Of a DNA stretch of 64,000 bases, positions 58,285 through 64,000 are shown one piece after another (position 1 is the stretch's first letter; every line of letters begins with the position of its first letter). Below the pieces are notes generated by a model. The model saw nothing but the letters and a program-made list of their open reading frames with translations, made no database searches and was not told where the DNA came from. The position numbers and the translations under genes are program-made. The DNA is from Cliona cf. orientalis (lineage: Eukaryota; Porifera; Demospongiae; Clionaida; Clionaidae): NCBI GenBank assembly GCA_963930775.1, contig OZ005704.1, forward strand, positions 4,030,001-4,094,000, read 5' to 3'.

Positions 58285-58446
58285 CCGTAGTTAATTAAAT
58301 ACAACATATGATCCAGTCTAACGTAAGAAATTAGTATTTACGAATTCTCATAACGTATATATATGGAGGATTGACGACCTTTACCAGAAAATCATGCGTT
58401 TTGAAATTATATTTTTTTTCCATACGTAGTATTAGATTAAGTACGG
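58285..58446. mobile_element. CCGTA-type MITE D, copy 5 (162 bp)
   Basis: Ends CCGTAGTTAATTAAATACAA and TTAGATTAAGTACGG flanked by TA. The cleanest copy of the family. Confidence 0.8.
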
Positions 58447-58770
58447 TATTATTATTATTTTTTTCGACTTCATGCTGCTTCCCTTGTAGCACGAAATATT
58501 TTTAGACACAAAGTATTAACTATTTACAGTATTCCACATTGTATGCATATAAACATTGCTGCAGGCTCAACTGAAAGTGTACCAATGTTTGAGTACAAAT
58601 ACTAGTCACGTTTTGAAAACAGAAGGGATTGGTTGTCTGTATAAAGGACATATTATTGAGTTAGGTGTTGTGTGCTTTCATAAGATTAATGACAAGGCTC
58701 ACCCCTACATGATTCATCAGTACAATAATGCATGCATGCACGCATGCATATTCAACATTTCACATAACAG

Positions 58771-58922
58771 GAAGGCATTGGTGATAGTAACGATGTATGG
58801 CAGGTGGAGATAACTGGGGGTAAACAAGGAGATCACCTTCGTACAGTGACCAGTCGCATTAAGCTACAGCATGTCAACATTGGGTGTTACCTCCACTCTC
58901 ATAGTACACAGCTACCCAAGTG
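58771..58922 (+). CDS. POMT2: POMT2 exon: third MIR repeat
   Basis: Starts after CACATAACAG and ends at AAGTG|GTAAGC in phase 2. It encodes EGIGDSNDVWQVEITGGKQG, TVTSRIKLQHVNIGCYLHSH and STQLPKW. The string GDSNDxWxxE and the ending LPKW match POMT2 at the last MIR repeat. The next exon (expected to begin with G-[WF]-x-Q, then the C-terminal membrane helices) was not found in the remaining 5 kb. Confidence 0.93.
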
Positions 58923-60254
58923 GTAAGCCATGATCAAGAGGTAGGATTACTGTGGGTATTGCTGACACTAATTTCAAGCCTGTTGTTTTTGTGAACCTCT
59001 GGCTGTATTGTTCTTGGACAAGTGATAAGTTGAGCTCTTATAGGGGTATCATAATTGGTCTCATCCAAATGGACAAAAATAATTAGTGGTATCATTCAAT
59101 GTTAAGCAGTAAATTCAACTACTATAACAGACCAGTTCAAGAGCAAGTAGAAAAGATGTTTAATATAATGGAGAAAGTGTTAGCAACAAAGAAGCAGCAG
59201 TCGATATCCAGAAACCCGGAGACTGAGAGGCTAAATAGATCAAGAGAAAAATGTTGGCCACTGATATAATTATGTCGAAGAGAAATTATGCTATCTGTGT
59301 GCTTTTTTTGTTGAATATAGTAGATTAGATGAAGTACTAAGAAAGCATGACATTTTTGCACGTTCATGTTTGTCCAAAACAATTACATAAGAGCCGCCAT
59401 AAATACCATAGGGTGACTATTTCTTGCAGGTACTAACATTTGATATTTCTGCAGATTGGTCCAAAAACACAAAATTTTGTACCGGCTATCATTAGCTATG
59501 CACTATATATATAGAGCATTAGAATTAGTCGACCTGTACCAATTTCACGTACAAAATTTAGTACTCACAAATTATGTTTATCCCAGGAAAATGTACCTGC
59601 AAATAATTGTCACCCTAAGGTAGTAGCCTCACTCAAGCAGTGCTAAAATTAATAGTAGCCATGGCTACTATTTGGGCCCGGATATGCTATCATCCCTGAT
59701 TACACGTAATGCTTAACTCGGGTCAGAATCCACACTAAACTAATTAACTTTCTTATGTGTAATGTGCTAATCCACTTTTAAACCGAATTACTTAACCCAG
59801 TAGCTGAAAATGGAGATTTCAGCTAACATTAGTGGAAGTAAGGGGTTATACACTTCTAAGCCCTTGCTACATTGTTCAAACCCCGCCTGGACATTTTTTG
59901 TGCTGATACTACTAAGTGTTGATGAAAACAATCTGTGTGGGGCAAGCCTTTGTGAAAGTCATAAGATTTATTTGAAAAATAATGCTCATGACATGGCATA
60001 GACTACCAGCAGTGGCATGGGGTTGCTACTGTACCCCAGACTACACAGGCATAGGGATCAGAAGCAATGGGAAGGTGAGGGGGCAAGGGTTGTGTAACTT
60101 GGCATGCACACAAATTTATAGCCATGTCCACCAATTAACGGGAAATTAGTTTGTGATCAGCACTGAATTTAATGAGCAATAACAGTGGTAACGTGTATAG
60201 GGCAGAAAGATGGTACTGGCAACTGGAGTACCAAAGGAAGCAATTTGGTTATAC
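58923..60254. other. POMT2 intron: unassigned, MITE B and repeat M pieces
   Basis: 59620-59690 has AATAGTAGCCATGGCTACTA, a decayed MITE B end. 60050-60240 belongs to repeat M. No exon was recognised. Confidence 0.45.
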
Positions 60255-60600
60255 TACTATATACAACGAAAAATATTTTTCAGAGCGACAATTTTCTTAC
60301 ATAGTCCGTGTCCTAACCTTGAGGGCATAAAAGATGCACTCTCCTACAAATTCAGAAGAGTCACGATTGATCAGAATTCTTGTGCCGTGTGTACAAACGA
60401 GGTTGCCAGGGCGAAGCAAGAGGGAATATCTGCTCTTTGTCATGGTCTGGTGGTAGATTCAACGTTCGAGCGGAGTGAGAACATCGCGACGGTGAGTTAC
60501 AGCTTGGCCTACACTGAGGGGTGTGGTCTACACCATGATTGTTCGATGTTGCTTTCATCTGCGCATGCGCATTGCACTAACTGGCACTAGGATTGTGTCA
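60255..60600. repeat. Interspersed repeat J, fifth copy
   Basis: Shares CATAAAAGATGCACTC, GATCAGAATT and GAGGGGTGTGGTCTAC blocks with 12850-13420. The ORF over it is not conserved between copies. Confidence 0.6.
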
Positions 60601-61100
60601 CAAGGCATCACTGTTTCCCAGCTCTTAGATATGGACAGTATTGAGTATTGTGGAGTGACAATGCCCCTGTAGCCTGGAAGTTGGGACTCAGATTGCCTCA
60701 TGGTTACGCCCCAGGATTAGAGATAAAACTAATTGTACATTGTACTTTATATACATTCTGCTGCACCTAATGTGGTATGCTGTTTCAGATCAATAATAAT
60801 AACAAGTACAAAAATAATTGAATAAAATTTAAGGATGAAGTACGGATGGCAATGCCAAAGTATACAAACAAGATTTGTAGGGATTAGAGATAATCACAAC
60901 CACTATACATCCCTACGCTTGCTTTTCTCTGTTATTACAGACCTATTGATGTTGACTTGTTCAAGCGGCATGCTATCCTTGGAGTGTTCTTGACTTGCAT
61001 GTGGAAGAAATTCATGTTCTCCCTGTCAGTCAGTTTTTAATAGTTATGATCCCCATGCTACTCAAAAAGCAAGCGCAGGGATGTATAGTGGTTGTGATTA

Positions 61101-61687
61101 CCGTATATGTTCTAATATAGGCGCCACCCTAATTTAGGCGCCCTTTGGGACCTGCGCAATTTTTTCAGTTCTAATTTAAGGCGCCTTTCCGGACATCAAT
61201 CATTTTTAGGCGGCGCCTATTTAATTGGAACGTATTGCCACGTGCAATGTGGCAATACTACTGTACCATCGATTGATCTATTGAGCTAGCAGTTTAGATG
61301 TCAAACTAAGCTGTCTCCTACATTTATATAGGCACTTACCGACTGCTTTGATGTCTTTCTGGAGTTAGAGACAATCGTTCTGATGGCTACGGTACCGACA
61401 ACTCGAGAATGATTCAGCAATCAGAGTGAAATTTCCAAAAACAACTGAAACTAGAACCATATTTTTGTTGTTCTCGCCACTGTCATATTCACTGCCACTA
61501 AATAGGACCGATTAGTGATAGCGCTTGTGCTCTGGCAAAACTTCCAGAACCGTTCTAATTGCAGCTCTTAGGCGCCTCCCTAATTTAGGTGTCCTTTGAC
61601 CTGCTCGTGAATTTTTCAGTTCTAATTGGAGGTGCCTGCACAATGTGTAATTATTTTTTGGGGGCGCCTATATTAGAAAGTATACGG
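61101..61687. mobile_element. CCGTA-type MITE F, copy 2 (587 bp)
   Basis: Ends CCGTATATGTTCTAATATAG and TATTAGAAAGTATACGG, flanked by TA (61099-61100, 61688-61689). The other arm of the host foldback element (about 60880-60892) preserves the empty sequence GTGATTATCTCT in reverse complement. Confidence 0.85.
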
Positions 61688-61885
61688 TATCTCTTATCCC
61701 TACAAATCTTGTCTGTATACTTTTGGCATTGCCATCCGTACTTCATCCTTAAATTTTATTCAATTATTTTTATACTTGTTTCTGCTCTTTTTTTATTGCA
61801 ACTACAGTAAGTATAATTATAGAAGATGGGAGGTGAGTTCGCGCGTGCGCAAAAGTAGTAGCCACGCCCTCACTAACTCGATAAA

Positions 61886-62221
61886 GCATAGATGCCAAAG
61901 AAGGCTGTTTCAGGTGGACAAGTAGCTATGAGACTCTAGTGGCTATCATTTATTTTATCGACTATCTGTCACTGCTGAGCTGGCTGTTACGCCGACTGCT
62001 GAGGGCCGTGCCACGCCCGTATGTTGAGGCCTCGAGCCCCATATCCCAGCACAGCATAGATGCCAAAGAAGGCTGTTTCAGGTGGACAAGTAGCTATGAG
62101 ACTCTAGTAGCTATCATTTATTTTATCGACTATCTATCACTGCTGAGCTGGCTGTTATGCCGACTGCTGAGGGCCGTGCCACGCCCGTACGTTGAGGCCT
62201 CGAGCCCCATATCCCAGCACA
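61886..62221. repeat. 168-bp tandem duplication
   Basis: Two units starting GCATAGATGCCAAAGAAGGC (61886 and 62054) differ by a few bases. 168 is a multiple of three, so a 98-residue ORF runs through both, but the unit lies in the non-coding arm of family R. Confidence 0.9.
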
Positions 62222-62822
62222 GCACTAGCCTCTAGCTAGGTTCACCCGAGTTCGTAAATTAAAAATGCGCGAAAATTTCCCTTGGCCACACGACTGGGTA
62301 CGGGTATACGCGTACACTAGCGGCGGTGGCGTGCGCCACTGACTACTGTCACATGACTTCACCATGGCAACATATTATGAGCATGCGCATTATATGACGA
62401 AAATGGCGTATCAGACACACCCTTTTCGTTAAAGCGCCATACACGCCCACCATTACGTAACTGTAGAGATAACGCAAAACTAGCGTGTCATGGACCTGCG
62501 CACTACAAAATGGAGTGGATTTATACTCAACTAAGATGAGAGGTCAAGGCAGTCTTGAGTTAGCCCTGGTAATGAAAAAGATAGAAAGAAAGAAAGATTG
62601 ACAAATGGCCTATTTTTTGAACATCTGGATCTAGCATGTACAATTGTTTTGATGAATGATCTTGGTCTTGTTAGATGCACAATTTGCTGGAGATTCTGAT
62701 TTTGACACTTAGAAATTTCACAAAGTTACCTGTTTTGAGATATTTGGGTATTTGTAATGTATTATGTATATGGAGTGTCCGGGCCACCCCTACTTATAGA
62801 GTCTACCGACTCTATGATAGTA

Positions 62823-64000
62823 TACATAGCATGCTGTTAGTAGTATTTAGTCACATTATCCCATCTTCTAGGTAAGATGTTCACATGGACAGGTAAGGTC
62901 AGCTTATTCCAAGCCAAGTGAGGTCTATACTCAGACTCGAGAGTCGTAGTATGGCTCCCAGGGGTATATCTCACATGCATCTAAATTTCTTCTTTACTCT
63001 CTTCAGCAACTCAGGCCATATCGCCATGTGCTACTGAGTTCAGCAGGACTATGCTTACCGTGTTTTCATACCCAAAAATGATCGCACCTTTTTGGCCCAA
63101 AGTTGTTCATCCTGTCATTGATGGTAAAGATGTTGCTAGACCTGGCTTGTCAATTGGCCTATTCTTGGCTTCATTGTTTCCTAACTGACGACACCATGGA
63201 TCTCCTTTGGTTGCTAATGCTGCAGCATAGACCAAATGCACCACTCCCTTATCACATGATCTGCATGTGCAATTAACTTTAGCGCACGCACATGAATACT
63301 TGTTCAATCTCAAAGAGGAAGTTCAATATAGGATATTGGCATAGTGGCTCGCTGAGCAAGGACTGCCATACAAAATGTAACTCTAGTCTAAAATTGGGTG
63401 TGGCCGGTTATAAAAAGTGGGGGGAGGGCATCCCCCCGGGTGTGATGCCTATGAGCGGCATGTCGGTCTGATTCAAATAGTACTGGCTTGAAACTACACC
63501 CATCATGGGTCATCAGGCAGGAGGCATTTGCTTCCCCGCTTTTTACCGGAGTTATTACATACTCTACGTTATTATTTCCCACTGTATAAATATCAGTACC
63601 GAGTTTTGTAGTCTTCAGAATCGGCAACGTTCATAAAAGGCTGATCATAAAGCCCTTCCTTCTGAATTAAACCTTCGAGCAAGCGGTGCCTTGTCTCGTG
63701 TTTGATAAATTCAAACGTCACGTTCAGAAGGGTGTGGCCACTGTAATTTGACCTCAGCTATGTGACCACGTATAGTAGAACAGCTGAGCTATTTCATTGT
63801 CCTAAGCACTGGAATCCTGCCTGTAAAGACAATTTACACTTGATAAGTTCTTCAAGAGAACTTCAGAAGCTACTGCTAGCTTAAAGTATTATTGGAGAGT
63901 GATAATAATAGAATTATTGGGGAAATACACAACATCACGAGGCAAGCCTGAGCAGCAGTGAGCATATTTATGTTACACCACGCCCAACTAATTTATTATT
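62823..64000. other. POMT2 intron end of window: repeat M pieces, no exon found
   Basis: 62870-62920 and 63395-63460 share blocks with 48340-48430. Two minus-strand ORFs (63107-63313, 63388-63627) show no domain. No POMT2 continuation was recognised. Confidence 0.4.

Larger units (their letters stand above)
60804..62822. mobile_element. Foldback family R, copy with core and complete right arm
   Basis: Left core arm begins AACAAGTACAAAAATAATTG at 60804; the right core arm is split by MITE F (61101-61687) and ends TATTTTTATACTTGTTTC near 61780. The right arm then runs through a 168-bp tandem duplication and CACATGACTTCACCATGGCA to the terminal GAGTCTACCGACTCTATGAT. Confidence 0.75.

Noticed and set aside
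61939..62235. 98-residue ORF with a 56-residue internal repeat
   Set aside because: It follows from a 168-bp tandem duplication in the arm of a foldback element; single-copy arms elsewhere have no such ORF.

Overview
This is animal (eukaryotic) genomic DNA, AT-rich, with GT-AG introns, dense TA-flanked miniature transposons, DIRS-type, Penelope-like and Ty3/gypsy retroelements and a Crypton. A sponge or similar early-branching invertebrate is plausible from the transposon mix, but the sequence does not prove it. There are no bacterial-style operons, and I found no rRNA, no credible tRNA and no CRISPR.

The one clear host gene is on the + strand and runs through almost the whole window: a protein O-mannosyltransferase, best matched to POMT2. 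Six consecutive exons can be read (7735-7924, 40009-40121, 48526-48595, 48662-48716, 56923-57001, 58771-58922). All have GT-AG boundaries and matching phases. They encode a transmembrane/luminal segment and most of the MIR domain (three LHSH motifs). The exons total about 0.66 kb over 51 kb; the introns are about 32.1, 8.4, 0.07, 8.2 and 1.8 kb, and the last runs off the window. Nearly everything else in 7.9-64 kb is therefore intronic.

Layout. 1-1.6 kb: minus-strand multi-exon gene or pseudogene of an uncharacterised, probably transposon-related family. 2.0-2.4 kb: DIRS-type reverse transcriptase scrap. 3.4-6.9 kb: Penelope-like GIY-YIG tail disrupted by a TIR element and a large inverted duplication. 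7.7 kb: POMT2 exon. 8.9-11.4 kb: three transposons nested in each other, each with target-site duplications. 11.4-16.7 kb: more nested elements. 17.3-18.2 kb: second copy of the 4-bp-TSD element. 18.8-20.9 kb: long hairpin, an intact Crypton tyrosine recombinase ORF and a short tandem repeat. 21.1-24.1 kb: DNA transposon with about 470-bp inverted repeats and a decayed DDE-like transposase. 24.3-34 kb: interspersed repeats. 34.6-39.5 kb: decayed DIRS-like retrotransposon with intron-like gaps. 40-48.7 kb: POMT2 exons, a foldback element, nested MITEs and two 5-bp-TSD elements. 48.9-50.7 kb: CATG-rich inverted-repeat block with a 22-bp minisatellite. 50.9-53.5 kb: 5'-truncation-free but 3'-truncated Ty3/gypsy element (one LTR, PBS, gag, protease, RT). 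56.9-58.9 kb: POMT2 exons. 60-64 kb: further foldback and nested MITE copies.

Most useful observations: many MITE families share a 5'-CCGTA terminus and TA target duplication; nested insertions can be dated by empty sites in sister copies inside the window; and the 21-24 kb transposon belongs to a family I recognise by motif but cannot name.
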